Shown piece by piece: positions 45,385 to 54,304 of a stretch of DNA of 64,000 nucleotides. The stretch lies in assembly GCF_003326795.1 (NCBI RefSeq), contig NZ_JPWI01000016.1, forward strand, positions 1 to 64,000, in the 5' to 3' direction. Under the pieces are notes generated by a model, which made no database searches, had not been told where the DNA came from, and saw only the letters and a program-made list of their open reading frames with translations. The translations under genes and the position numbers were made by a program. Each line of letters begins with the position of its first letter. The stretch's first letter is position 1. Source of the stretch: Thalassospira profundimaris (lineage in GTDB: Bacteria > Pseudomonadota > Alphaproteobacteria > Rhodospirillales > Thalassospiraceae).

Positions 45385-45421
45385 AAAACACCCCAAAACA
45401 GTCACTGCTTTGGGGTGTTTT
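45385..45421 (-). terminator. Rho-independent terminator after ssb
   Basis: A perfect 13-bp stem (AAAACACCCCAAA and complement) with an 11-base loop, 24 bases past the ssb stop; the T-run reads on the minus strand. Confidence 0.88.
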
Positions 45422-45445
45422 GAAACCGTAGTTCCAGAGAAAATC

Positions 45446-45964
45446 CTAGAACGGAATTTCGTCATCAAGGTCAGGTGCACCGGCTGGGGCAGAACCACCA
45501 CCGGAAGATCCGCCATTACCCCAACCTGCGTCAGAGCCACCACCGTAACCGTTGTCAGAGCCGCCATAGTTGCCACCGGATGATGCGCCACCCCCCATGC
45601 CGCCGCCTTCGCCGCGGTTATCAAGCATGGTCAGGTTCGAGTTGAAACCTTCGAGCACAACTTCAGTGGTATAGTTGTCTTTGCCATCCTGCCCCTGCCA
45701 CTTGCGAGTGCGGAGCTGGCCTTCGATATAAAGCTTGCTGCCTTTTTTCACGAAACGCTCGACAACGTCTGCAAGGCCTTCGTTGAAGACAACAATGCGG
45801 TGCCATTCGGTACGTTCGCGACGTTCACCAGACTGACGGTCGCGCCACTGTTCGGAGGTCGCAATGCTGAAATTGGCGATTTTCTTACCGGCCTGGGTGA
45901 ACCGGATTTCAGGATCGCGCCCGAGGTTCCCGACGAGAATGACTTTATTGACACTACCAGCCAT
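45446..45964 (-). CDS. ssb: Single-stranded DNA-binding protein
   Basis: A 172-residue SSB. The OB-fold runs to about residue 112 (VNKVILVGNLGRDPEIRFT, WHRIVVFNEGLADV, KKGSKLYIEGQLRTRKWQ), followed by a glycine/serine-rich linker and the acidic C-terminal tip DLDDEIPF, which docks repair and replication proteins. Normal in length and order of parts. Confidence 0.96.
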   Translation of the reverse strand: MAGSVNKVILVGNLGRDPEIRFTQAGKKIANFSIATSEQWRDRQSGERRERTEWHRIVVFNEGLADVVERFVKKGSKLYIEGQLRTRKWQGQDGKDNYTTEVVLEGFNSNLTMLDNRGEGGGMGGGASSGGNYGGSDNGYGGGSDAGWGNGGSSGGGSAPAGAPDLDDEIPF

Positions 45965-46025
45965 GGGTTATCTTCCAAGTTTGTGTTGTCCGCTGCCCCG
46001 AATAATCGGGACTTGTGAATTATCA

Positions 46026-46508
46026 TTACGCAAAAATGCGCTGCATTAAAGATTCAAGTGAAACGCGATCCGTTTCATCAAATGAGCCATATTCGACACT
46101 ATCTACGTCAAGCACAGCAATCAACTGCCCATCACGATTGATGACCGGAACCACGATTTCAGAGTTTGACCGGCTGTCACAGGCGATATGCCCCGGAAAT
46201 GCATGAACATCAGCAACCAGCTGTGTTTCGCGCGAAGCCGCCGCTGTGCCGCAAACGCCGCGCCCGAACGGGATGCGCAGGCAACCAAGTGTACCTTGAT
46301 ACGGCCCAACGACCAGCTCGTTTTCCTTTTGTGGATCAACCACATAAAAACCGGTCCAGAAGTAGTAATCGAACTTTTCCGACAGGACGCAGGACACTGT
46401 GGCCATCAAAGCGGTGATGTTGGTTTCCCCTTCGGTGATGCTGAGAAGCTCTTTTTCGGCTTCTGCATACAGGGATTTTTTCAGGTCTGGCTGCACAGTG
46501 TTCTCCAT
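46026..46508 (-). CDS. Free methionine-(R)-sulfoxide reductase (GAF domain)
   Basis: A 160-residue single-GAF protein. Catalytic cysteines are C76, C86 and C110, spaced exactly like C84, C94 and C118 of E. coli fRMsr as I recall it. The motifs are LGCLRIPFGRGVCGTAA and HIACDSRSNSEIVVPV. It reduces free methionine-R-sulfoxide using thioredoxin. Separated by 61 bases from ssb in the same direction. Confidence 0.92.
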   Translation of the reverse strand: MENTVQPDLKKSLYAEAEKELLSITEGETNITALMATVSCVLSEKFDYYFWTGFYVVDPQKENELVVGPYQGTLGCLRIPFGRGVCGTAAASRETQLVADVHAFPGHIACDSRSNSEIVVPVINRDGQLIAVLDVDSVEYGSFDETDRVSLESLMQRIFA

Positions 46509-46578
46509 AATCTTTGACGATACGAACTACCTCGTTCGGACCATTCGAGACAAGGGTAAAGTGCCCCATTTCTGAAAC

Positions 46579-46615
46579 AAAAAACACCCCCGACAGGTCA
46601 TCCCCGCCGGAGGTG
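46579..46615 (-). terminator. Rho-independent terminator after the ugp operon
   Basis: On the minus strand CACCTCCG and CGGGGGTG form an 8-bp stem with one G-U pair, then six T residues. It lies 25 bases past the ugpC stop. Confidence 0.8.
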
Positions 46616-46639
46616 CCATATTCAACTGATTGGTAGCGT

Positions 46640-47710
46640 TCAGATACGCTTGCCAGTCTCGATATCAAACAGATGAATTTTGTCTGCCTGAACAGTCAAG
46701 CTCAAGGCATCGTTTTTGGCAAACTGGTGCGTTCCCTGCAGGCGCAGCGTCACATTGTCCGCCCCGGAACCGAAATCTAGATATACCAGCGTTTCAGCGC
46801 CAAGAGATTCCACCATACGAACAACCGCATTGATGTGCCCATCGCCATTGTTGGCAAGGCTAAGATGTTCGGGACGAATACCGGCGGTCACCGCTTGCCC
46901 GCCGGCAACATCATGATCAATATCAAGCATCACGCCATCTCCGACGATCACATGTTTACAATCATCAGATACTTTAGCCGTCAGGAAATTCATCGCCGGA
47001 GACCCGATAAAACCAGCAACAAATTTGGTGGCAGGCTTTTCGTAGATATCAATCGGAGTACCGATCTGCTCGGCGACGCCGCCATTCATGACGATCAGTC
47101 GATCTGCCAAAGTCATGGCTTCCACCTGATCATGGGTGACATAAACAGATGTAATGCCAAGACGTTGCTGCAAGTTCTTGATTTCAAGACGCATGTCCAC
47201 ACGAAGCTTCGCGTCCAGGTTCGACAGCGGTTCGTCAAACAGGAAGACTTTTGGTTGACGGACAATTGCCCGGCCCATGGCAACTCGCTGACGCTGGCCA
47301 CCAGAAAGCTGACGGGGTTTGCGTTCCAGATGATCTTCAAGTTGCAGAATGCGGGCGGCTTCGCGCACCTTGCTTTCGATGTCAGTCTTGCTATAGCCAC
47401 GGTTACGCAAACCATAAGCCATATTGTCGAAATTGTTCATATGTGGATAAAGCGCGTAGTTCTGGAACACCATTGCGATATCACGATCAGCCGGCGCAAC
47501 CTTGTTGACGACCTTGTCATCAATACTGATCTCACCAGCCGAAATGCTTTCAAGACCTGCTATCATGCGCAGCAAGGTGGATTTTCCGCAGCCCGATGGG
47601 CCAACCAGAACTGTAAATTCTCCATCCTTAATGGCAAGATCAATGCCATGGATCGCCTTGTACCCGTTCGGGTAGGTTTTTTCAGCCTGATTAAGGGTAA
47701 CTGTTGCCAT
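46640..47710 (-). CDS. ugpC: sn-Glycerol-3-phosphate ABC transporter ATP-binding protein
   Basis: A 356-residue CUT1 ATPase. Walker [10 protein letters not shown] at 37-45, [16 protein letters not shown] signature, Walker [17 protein letters not shown], switch [15 protein letters not shown], and the OB-fold regulatory domain after about residue 235. Last gene of ugpBAEC; substrate identity follows from the binding protein. Gene order B-A-E-C is the usual one. Confidence 0.92.
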   Translation of the reverse strand: MATVTLNQAEKTYPNGYKAIHGIDLAIKDGEFTVLVGPSGCGKSTLLRMIAGLESISAGEISIDDKVVNKVAPADRDIAMVFQNYALYPHMNNFDNMAYGLRNRGYSKTDIESKVREAARILQLEDHLERKPRQLSGGQRQRVAMGRAIVRQPKVFLFDEPLSNLDAKLRVDMRLEIKNLQQRLGITSVYVTHDQVEAMTLADRLIVMNGGVAEQIGTPIDIYEKPATKFVAGFIGSPAMNFLTAKVSDDCKHVIVGDGVMLDIDHDVAGGQAVTAGIRPEHLSLANNGDGHINAVVRMVESLGAETLVYLDFGSGADNVTLRLQGTHQFAKNDALSLTVQADKIHLFDIETGKRI

Positions 47711-47769
47711 CTTTGTATCCTGTATCCGGATCAGTTGGTTTCCATTCAGCAGAAATCGGGAGACAGAGA

Positions 47770-48624
47770 TTATTTCTCTGTCTCGACCAGTCCCTTGATG
47801 AACATGCGTTGGAAGATCACCACCACCAGCACCGGTGGAATGGTCGCCATGATTGTCAGAGCGAATGCCTTGGGGAATTGTGGTATCTGTCCGCCTTCAT
47901 AAAGCGAGTTATAGACCTGTTTGATGCCGATCACGATCGTGTAAAGCTGATCATCGGTGGTCATCAGAAGCGGCCAAAGATACTGATTCCAGCCAACAAC
48001 AAACATGATGATAAAGATTGCCGCGATCATCGTGACCGAAAGCGGAACCAGAATATCGATAAAGAACCGGACAGGACCGGCACCGTCAAGACGGGCTGCC
48101 TCAAGCAGCTCATCGGGTACCGACCGATAAAATTGCCGGAAGAAGAAAGTCCCGGTTGCCGAGGCAATCAGCGGCAGGATCAGACCGGTATAGCTGTTTA
48201 GCAGCCCAAGATTTGCAACGACCTCATAAGACGGAACAATACGCACTTCGAGCGGCAGCAAAAGGGTCGAAAAAATCACCCAGAACAGCGGCACGGCAAG
48301 TTTGAACCGGAAATAGACAATCGCATAGGCCGCCATCATGGAAATGATCACCTTGCCGATTGCAAAGCCAAGGCCCAGTACCATGCTGTTAAACAGCATT
48401 TCAAGAGCGGTCACCCTGCCCTTTGTTGCCGCCGGATCAAACAGGATCGCGCCGTAGTTTTCGATCATATGTCCACCCGGCCAGAATTGCAGGCCGTTCT
48501 GGAAAATGAATTCACGCGTATGGGTGGATGATGCAAATGCAATCCAGACCGGCATGATCATGAAAAGCGCGCCAAGGATCAGGATTGTGTGATTGGTGAA
48601 TATTCGCCATTTCGACTGATACAT
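47770..48624 (-). CDS. ugpE: sn-Glycerol-3-phosphate ABC transporter permease UgpE
   Basis: A 284-residue MalG-type permease with six helices, the first at about 10-30 ([19 protein letters not shown]). The EAA loop reads [17 protein letters not shown]. The region [18 protein letters not shown] after TM1 matches UgpE. Starts nine bases after ugpA. Confidence 0.91.
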   Translation of the reverse strand: MYQSKWRIFTNHTILILGALFMIMPVWIAFASSTHTREFIFQNGLQFWPGGHMIENYGAILFDPAATKGRVTALEMLFNSMVLGLGFAIGKVIISMMAAYAIVYFRFKLAVPLFWVIFSTLLLPLEVRIVPSYEVVANLGLLNSYTGLILPLIASATGTFFFRQFYRSVPDELLEAARLDGAGPVRFFIDILVPLSVTMIAAIFIIMFVVGWNQYLWPLLMTTDDQLYTIVIGIKQVYNSLYEGGQIPQFPKAFALTIMATIPPVLVVVIFQRMFIKGLVETEK

Positions 48625-48633
48625 CGCGGCCCC

Positions 48634-49512
48634 CTAGTAATGCACTTTGCGTTCAATGAAGCGGAACTGGAACACGGTCAAAATACTGACCATGATCATC
48701 AGCAAAACCGATTGCGCGGAACTGCCGCCCAAATCCGCCCCGATGAAACCATCGACATAAACCTTGTAGACAAGCGTTGCTGTTGCCCCGCCCGGAGACC
48801 CCTTGGTCGACACATCAATGATGCCAAAGGTTTCAAAGAAGGCGTACGTCAGGTTGATCACCAGCAGGAAGAAGGTCGTCGGAGCAAGCAACGGGAAGGT
48901 AATCGTCCAGAAACGACGTTCTGCACTTTTACAATCAAGTGTCGCTGCTTCCTGAACGGACTTCGGAATGCCCTGAAGGCCGGACAGGAAGAAGATGAAA
49001 TTCACACTGACCTGTTTCCAGACCGCAATCAGAATGACAACAAAGGCCGCATCATTGGCGTTTTGAATATGATTGAATTCAAACCCGAAGCTGTTGAACG
49101 CTTTGTAAAGGTCACCCATCAGCGGGTTGAACATCATATTGCCAAGCAGACCAGCCACGGGCGGCGCAACCGCATACCCCCACATCAGAAGCGTCCGATA
49201 GGATTTGGCGCCACGGATAACTTCGTCGGCACGTACCGCTAGAAAAAGCGATATGGTGATCGAAATAACGGCGACTGCCACCGAGAAGATCACTGTAAAG
49301 ATCGCCGAACGGCTCCAGGATGCGCTCGATAGAACATCCTCGAAATTGCGGAACCAGACAAATTGCGAAGACATGCCAAAGGCATCTTCAAGAAGGAATG
49401 ACTGGTAAACCGCCTGTGCCGCTGGCCACAGGAAGAATATGGAAATAATCAAAATCTGGGGTGCAACAAAAAGATAGGGCACCGCGCTATGTTCAAATTG
49501 TACGCGCTTCAT
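48634..49512 (-). CDS. ugpA: sn-Glycerol-3-phosphate ABC transporter permease UgpA
   Basis: A 292-residue MalF-type permease. PYLFVAPQILIISIFFLWPAAQAVYQSF is the first helix region; the EAA loop is SVQEAATLDCKSAERRF, where a cysteine replaces the common glycine, as often in UgpA. Lies between ugpB and ugpE in a single operon. Confidence 0.91.
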   Translation of the reverse strand: MKRVQFEHSAVPYLFVAPQILIISIFFLWPAAQAVYQSFLLEDAFGMSSQFVWFRNFEDVLSSASWSRSAIFTVIFSVAVAVISITISLFLAVRADEVIRGAKSYRTLLMWGYAVAPPVAGLLGNMMFNPLMGDLYKAFNSFGFEFNHIQNANDAAFVVILIAVWKQVSVNFIFFLSGLQGIPKSVQEAATLDCKSAERRFWTITFPLLAPTTFFLLVINLTYAFFETFGIIDVSTKGSPGGATATLVYKVYVDGFIGADLGGSSAQSVLLMIMVSILTVFQFRFIERKVHY

Positions 49513-49553
49513 CGCCTATGCCACCATTACTCAAGTCCAAAAAATGCAAAACA

Positions 49554-49575
49554 GGGCGACCAGCTTGGGCCGCCC
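49554..49575 (-). promoter_or_regulatory. Intercistronic hairpin after ugpB
   Basis: GGGCG-A-CC pairs with GG-C-CGCCC (eight positions, one A-C mismatch, loop AGCTT), 20 bases after the ugpB stop and before ugpA. No long U-run. Confidence 0.65.
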
Positions 49576-49594
49576 CGTATTTGCGAAAAGCAGA

Positions 49595-50893
49595 TTAGTT
49601 CGAATAGGTATCGTTGAAGCGATCCAGAAGGCCGTTTGCTTCTTCTTCAATCGTGTTGAAGGCTGCATCAATGGTTTCTTCGCCATTCATCATCTTGTCG
49701 ACTTCGCGATAGATGACTTCACGGATCTGGACGTAGAAACCAAGGCGGTAACCTTTGGTCCACTCACCACCTTCCTCGGAAAGCTGCTGAATGCCAACTT
49801 CGGCATCCGGGCTTTCTTTGTAGTAGCCGTCTTTTTTCGCCAGCTCGTATGCTGCTGTGGTGATCGGCACATAACCGGTTTCTTTGTGCCAGTAATACTG
49901 GGTTTCCGGCTTGGTCAGGAATTTGAAGAATGCGGCAACGCCAGCATCCTGTTCTGCGCTATGACCAGAGAAGGCAAACAGCGAAGCACCGCCGATAAAG
50001 GTCGATTTCGGTGCGTCACCAACGCCTTTCCAGTAAGGAAGGGTCGAAGTGCCAAAATCAAACTGGGCGGATTTGCGAAGGCCACCGAACGAACCGGAGG
50101 AACCGATCCACATGGCGACCTGTTGCTGAACGAAAGCGTCCTGGTTTGCGCCCCATGCACGACCGTAATAGCCGTAGTAACCCTCGTCTTTCCAGGCTTT
50201 GACGCGCTTCCAGTGATCTTTCAAGGCATCGTTGTTATAAAGGATCTTAACATCGGTGCTGTCATAGCCGTTGTTGCCGGTCGCCATCTGCAGATTGTGG
50301 CGCGACATGAAGTTTTCAAAGAAGATCCACGGGCTGTGCGACTGGGCAAGAGCGGTGTAACCGGCAGCTTTGAGCTTCGGAGCGGCTTCTTCGAATTCCT
50401 GCCAGGTTTTCGGAACGTCTACACCAGCTTTGGCAAGGGCTTCCTTGTTGTAATACAGAAGCGGGGTCGAGCTGTTGAACGGCATGCCGATCATCTTGCC
50501 ATCAGAGTCTGCATAGAAGTAGCGAACACCCGGAATGTATTCATTGATGTCGAATTTGACGTTGTTTTCTTCGAGCAGGTCCTGAACCGGCTTAACAGCA
50601 CCTTTGGCATTGATGATGGTTGCAGCGCCAGCATCGAAGATCTGAATGATGTTCGGCTGGTTTTTCGCGCGGAACGCAGCGATACCTGCCGTCATGGTGT
50701 CTTCGTAGCCACCCTTGTTAACTGCAACAAGGTGATAATCGGACTGGCTTGCATTAAAATCTGCGGTGATCTGATCAACCACACCACCAAGCGCGCCGTC
50801 CATAGCGTGCCACCAGGTGATCTCGGTTGCGGCTTCTGCAGTGTTGCCGATGGCAAACACGGCAGCGGCTGCCATTAGTGTCTTGCGAAACAT
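49595..50893 (-). CDS. ugpB: sn-Glycerol-3-phosphate-binding periplasmic protein
   Basis: A 432-residue binding protein. The signal peptide ends at AEAA/TEITW (about residue 22). ITWWHAMDGALGGVVDQI, AGIAAFRAKNQPNIIQIFDAGAATI and GMPFNSSTPLLYYNKEAL follow the E. coli UgpB pattern closely. It captures glycerol-3-phosphate or glycerophosphodiesters as a phosphate and carbon source. First gene of the operon; no ugpQ phosphodiesterase gene is nearby. Confidence 0.93.
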   Translation of the reverse strand: MFRKTLMAAAAVFAIGNTAEAATEITWWHAMDGALGGVVDQITADFNASQSDYHLVAVNKGGYEDTMTAGIAAFRAKNQPNIIQIFDAGAATIINAKGAVKPVQDLLEENNVKFDINEYIPGVRYFYADSDGKMIGMPFNSSTPLLYYNKEALAKAGVDVPKTWQEFEEAAPKLKAAGYTALAQSHSPWIFFENFMSRHNLQMATGNNGYDSTDVKILYNNDALKDHWKRVKAWKDEGYYGYYGRAWGANQDAFVQQQVAMWIGSSGSFGGLRKSAQFDFGTSTLPYWKGVGDAPKSTFIGGASLFAFSGHSAEQDAGVAAFFKFLTKPETQYYWHKETGYVPITTAAYELAKKDGYYKESPDAEVGIQQLSEEGGEWTKGYRLGFYVQIREVIYREVDKMMNGEETIDAAFNTIEEEANGLLDRFNDTYSN

Positions 50894-51007
50894 GATCTGT
50901 TAGCTCCCAAATAAAAAACATCTGTTTCAAACCGCCTGTTGTCCGGTTCGTCACAACGCATTCGTTTTCTGTCGGGAGCCCTGTTTCCTCAAGTGACAGT
51001 TTTCGGA

Positions 51008-51037
51008 AATTTACTTTTCGAACGTATAAATGATCAA
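51008..51037 (-). promoter_or_regulatory. Candidate ugpB promoter
   Basis: TTGATC (51032-51037) and TAAATT (51008-51013) on the minus strand, spacer 18. Would give a leader of about 110 bases. Weak matches. Confidence 0.33.
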
Positions 51038-51086
51038 TATTGCACTGTTATTTGGGCTTAAAACTCACAATTTGATTGATCTAAAC

Positions 51087-51098
51087 GTTCATATGAAC
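51087..51098. promoter_or_regulatory. 12-bp perfect palindrome upstream of ugpB
   Basis: GTTCATATGAAC, about 195 bases before ugpB. A dyad of this size may be a regulator site; it lies upstream of the candidate promoter. Confidence 0.35.
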
Positions 51099-51267
51099 AG
51101 CAATAAATCTGCAGAACTCCGCAAAATTATTGCTTCTGATGGTATGGAGTCATCTCAATGTTGCTATCAACATATTGTCTAATATGAATTTTTTGTTTCC
51201 ATATTATGAATCTGTCACGTTTTTTTTGCGCATTTATGCGGCTTGCCGGTTTATCAAAGATAAAAAG

Positions 51268-51293
51268 AAAGGGTGGCATTGATGCCACCCTTT
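51268..51293 (-). terminator. Rho-independent terminator after the polyamine ABC operon
   Basis: A perfect 12-bp stem (AAAGGGTGGCAT and complement) with a 2-base loop, then CTTTTT on the minus strand. It is 31 bases past the last permease stop. Confidence 0.9.
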
Positions 51294-51324
51294 AACATTC
51301 AGAAATGAACATTTTGATCGGATA

Positions 51325-52182
51325 TCAGTTCTTGGTGTCACGCTGCACGAAGACCGAGAGCAAAGCCAAACCGCCTGACACCACCATCAACAGCAACGAC
51401 AACGCATTGAGAACTGGTGTTGATCCCTGCTTGAGGCGATCAAACATCGCAATGGTCAGCGGCGCATCAGACCCGACCAGCATCAATGTCGTATTGAAGT
51501 TCTCAAATGACATCAGGAATGCCACAATCCCTGCCCCGATCAATGCCGGTTTGAGGAACGGGATCGTTATGGTCCAGAGTGCTGCACGCCGTGTCGCGCC
51601 AAGATTAAGCGCAGCTTCTTCAAGACTGACATCAAATTTACGCAAACGAGCCGAGATCACCAGTGTCGTGATCGTCGTGATAAAGGCGAACTGGCCAATG
51701 ATCACAAGAAACAGGCCCGGTCGCAGGAACTCAAGATCCCAGCCAATACTATCTTCGATACCGTTTGCAATGGCATTCGAGAAGACAAGAATGGAAATAC
51801 CAAGGATCACACCTGGAATAACCAGTGGCGAAAGCGAGATAATATAAAGCAGGTTCTTGCCGGGAAACTTGCTGCGTTCAAACAGAAATGCATTACAGGT
51901 TCCGACCGTCACTGACAGGATGGTGACCCAAAACGCCACAAATGCCGAAACGCCGACACTTTCAAGAAGCTTGGTGTCATTGAATATCCCGACATAGGGA
52001 TCTTCATTTCCAAAGAACCAGGCAAGAGTCCCTCCCTCCCAGGGCATGGACGGAAACAGGCTGTCGTTGAAGGCAAAGACACCCACGACAATCAGCGGCG
52101 CGCTCAGATAGACAAAGAACAGCGCGATATAGCTTGAATAGAGGCCCTTGTAGAATTTGGGCTGCGGAATACTTGGAATCAT
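51325..52182 (-). CDS. Spermidine/putrescine-type ABC transporter permease, PotC-like
   Basis: A 285-residue permease with six helices, the first about 17-38 (IALFFVYLSAPLIVVGVFAF). The EAA loop is SLEEAALNLGATRRAALW, the form found in PotC/YdcV permeases. Its start is ten bases after the PotB-like stop. Last gene of the operon, followed by a strong terminator. Confidence 0.91.
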   Translation of the reverse strand: MIPSIPQPKFYKGLYSSYIALFFVYLSAPLIVVGVFAFNDSLFPSMPWEGGTLAWFFGNEDPYVGIFNDTKLLESVGVSAFVAFWVTILSVTVGTCNAFLFERSKFPGKNLLYIISLSPLVIPGVILGISILVFSNAIANGIEDSIGWDLEFLRPGLFLVIIGQFAFITTITTLVISARLRKFDVSLEEAALNLGATRRAALWTITIPFLKPALIGAGIVAFLMSFENFNTTLMLVGSDAPLTIAMFDRLKQGSTPVLNALSLLLMVVSGGLALLSVFVQRDTKN

Positions 52183-52192
52183 GTTCTTTCCC

Positions 52193-53074
52193 CTAGCCCA
52201 CGGTTTCTGAAAGCGTCTGTTTGCTGAGTTTCAACCCGATCCAGACAATCGCAGATGACAAAATCAGCAGCAGGAAGCCAAACGCAGACCCTGACTCCCA
52301 GTTAAATCTGGTAATGAACTGGGTGTAAATCTGTTCGGTAAACCAGAGGCTGTCCTTACCCCCCAACAGATTGGGTGTCAGGTAATTGCCAAGTGTCAGC
52401 ATGAAGACAACGATGCATCCTGAGGCAATACCGGGCATAGCATGGGGAATAACGATGTCACGTGTTACGGTGAATGCGTTGCCACCAAGGTCATATCCCG
52501 CCTCGATCAGACTGTCATCAAGGCTGTCGAGAACCGAAACCAGAGGCACAACCATGAACAACATCGATGTGTAAACCAGACCGACCATGATGGCCGCGTC
52601 GTTATAAAGCATTTCCACAGGACCATCCGCGATCCCGGCCCATTGCAAGAAATTGCTTATAACGCCACTTTCGCGCAGCAGGATCATCCAGCCAAAGGTC
52701 CGAACCAGTTCCGAAACCCAGAACGGGATCAGGCACATCAGAAACAGCGCATTCTTGCCCTTTCCGCGCATCACCTTGGCGATGTAGTACGACACCGGAA
52801 AGCCGATTACGAGCGTCAGGATCGTGGCAAAGATCGACATCACCGCCGTCCGGACATAGGTGTTCCAGTAAAGGGGTTCTGCAAAAAATTCGATATAGTT
52901 GATCAGGCTGAATTCATATTTTCCATATGAGATGCGTTCGCGCATCGAGACCAGGAAAAGGTCCATGTGCGGCAAAATAACCAACAGAAACAGCCACAAT
53001 AGCAACGGCATTGCCAGCAACAGCAAGCCAAAGCGAAATGCACTGCCTCCGGTTATGGAAGCTGTCTTGCTCAT
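52193..53074 (-). CDS. Spermidine/putrescine-type ABC transporter permease, PotB-like
   Basis: A 293-residue permease. ATG 53074 overlaps the ATPase stop as ATGA; a longer in-frame reading upstream is not family-like. First helix about 14-34 (FGLLLLAMPLLLWLFLLVIL); EAA loop SLIEAGYDLGGNAFTVTRD. Pairs with the PotC-like subunit downstream. Confidence 0.91.
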   Translation of the reverse strand: MSKTASITGGSAFRFGLLLLAMPLLLWLFLLVILPHMDLFLVSMRERISYGKYEFSLINYIEFFAEPLYWNTYVRTAVMSIFATILTLVIGFPVSYYIAKVMRGKGKNALFLMCLIPFWVSELVRTFGWMILLRESGVISNFLQWAGIADGPVEMLYNDAAIMVGLVYTSMLFMVVPLVSVLDSLDDSLIEAGYDLGGNAFTVTRDIVIPHAMPGIASGCIVVFMLTLGNYLTPNLLGGKDSLWFTEQIYTQFITRFNWESGSAFGFLLLILSSAIVWIGLKLSKQTLSETVG

Positions 53075-54180
53075 GCTCCTGCTCCGCCTTCGGTCGATGC
53101 GAAGCAACGGGTTTGCTCGACGCTCCATGAAAGCCTGATTTCGTCCCCTGCCTTGACGGAGGCAAATGCTCCGGTCTGGGGCAAGGCAACGGTCATTTCA
53201 TGACCGGTCACAAGTTCACGCACCTGAAGACTGCTTGCGGCACCATTAAACAGGACATTATCAACCTTGGCGGAAAGACTGTTGTCGGCACCTTCCGTGC
53301 CATCAATAGCGATGGCTTCGGGACGGACAAAAACGTCGACACCCTGACCGGTGACCAGATTGGTCTGGCCGTCGCGTTTAGCGATGACTTTGCCGCCGCT
53401 GGCAAGATTGATTTCGATCTTGTGATCATCGCCACCTTCAACAGTGCCGTGCCAGCGATTGCTCTCACCGACAAAGCCCGCAACAAAGGCCGTTTTGGGA
53501 TTGTAATAGAGGTCCTGTGGCGCACCGACCTGCTCAAATCGTCCGGCATTCATTACCGCAACCTGATCGGACATCACAAGTGCCTCGGACTGGTCATGGG
53601 TGATGTAAACAAACGTGGTGCCGATCTCATGTTGCAGTTGTTTGAGTTCAACCTTCATATGTTCGCGCAATTTAAGGTCTAGCGCCCCTAAGGGTTCGTC
53701 CAAAAGCAGAACAGCGGGGTCAAGAACAAGACAACGCGCAATCGCGATGCGCTGCTTCTGGCCACCTGAGAGCTGACTAATCTGTTTGGGTCCAGCATCT
53801 GGAAGCCCGACCCGTGCAAGGGTTTCATTGACCTTTTGCGTGATCGTTGCCTTGTCAACACCACGGCGTTTAAGACCGTAGGCAACGTTTTCGGCAACAT
53901 TCATCATCGGGAACAAGGCAAGATGCTGAAATACCATATTGACCGGCCGACGGTTGGGTGGAACACCCAGCACCGATGCGCCCTTGATCAGGATATCGCC
54001 CGATGTGGGGGCCTGAAACCCGGCCAGCATCCGAAGCAGCGTCGTCTTGCCGCATCCACTTGGACCAAGGATGGAGAAAAACGACCCTTTGGGGATTGCC
54101 AGTGAGATGTCATTGACGGCGGTAAAGTCGTCAAAAGTTTTGACCACATTGCGGCATTCAAGGTCAAATTGGTCAGCCAT
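53071..54180 (-). CDS. Spermidine/putrescine-type ABC transporter ATP-binding protein, PotA-like
   Basis: A 369-residue ATPase. Walker A GPSGCGKTT at 39-47, LSGGQKQRIAIARCLV signature, Walker B VLLLDEPLGALDLKLR, YITHDQSEALVMSD switch, and the TOBE-2 domain at the end. ATG 54180 opens at MADQFDLECR where family similarity begins. A weak AGGG site precedes it. PotA class is supported by the ALDLKLREHMKVELKQLQ helix. Confidence 0.91.
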   Translation of the reverse strand: MADQFDLECRNVVKTFDDFTAVNDISLAIPKGSFFSILGPSGCGKTTLLRMLAGFQAPTSGDILIKGASVLGVPPNRRPVNMVFQHLALFPMMNVAENVAYGLKRRGVDKATITQKVNETLARVGLPDAGPKQISQLSGGQKQRIAIARCLVLDPAVLLLDEPLGALDLKLREHMKVELKQLQHEIGTTFVYITHDQSEALVMSDQVAVMNAGRFEQVGAPQDLYYNPKTAFVAGFVGESNRWHGTVEGGDDHKIEINLASGGKVIAKRDGQTNLVTGQGVDVFVRPEAIAIDGTEGADNSLSAKVDNVLFNGAASSLQVRELVTGHEMTVALPQTGAFASVKAGDEIRLSWSVEQTRCFASTEGGAGA

Positions 54181-54220
54181 AGGAGCCCTGTTCACGTTAT
54201 TTTTGTTGGTGGAGCCAATC

Positions 54221-54238
54221 GAATGGTGATTGCCATTC
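54221..54238 (-). promoter_or_regulatory. Small hairpin before the PotA-like gene
   Basis: GAATGG/CCATTC, 6-bp stem with a 6-base loop, 41 bases before the PotA-like start. Second of two stems in this intercistronic gap. Confidence 0.35.
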
Positions 54239-54253
54239 CAGAAAGCACGATAT

Positions 54254-54277
54254 CCCCGGCACAAAAATATGCCGGGG
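54254..54277 (-). promoter_or_regulatory. Intercistronic hairpin after the PotD-like gene
   Basis: Perfect 8-bp stem CCCCGGCA/TGCCGGGG with an 8-base AT-rich loop, 28 bases past the binding-protein stop. No U-run, so processing or mRNA protection is more likely than full termination. Confidence 0.75.
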
Positions 54278-54304
54278 ACGAAAGTTCTCAGGAAAGAAGT
54301 TTCC

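Larger units (their letters stand above)
50894..51324 (-). other. 431-base gap upstream of ugpB
   Basis: No gene. Near ugpB lies a candidate promoter (51008-51037), a palindrome at 51087-51098, and CTGTCAC heptamers at 50993-50999 and 51212-51218 that resemble single Pho-box halves but not a tandem box. The far end carries the terminator of the polyamine operon. Confidence 0.55.

Noticed and set aside
49544-50878. A 444-codon open frame antisense to ugpB.
   Set aside because: Mirror of a clear ugpB with signal peptide and homology-like motifs; the antisense product is low-complexity and unlike any protein.
50993-51218. Pho box controlling ugpB.
   Set aside because: Only isolated CTGTCAC heptamers; the required tandem repeat spacing is absent.
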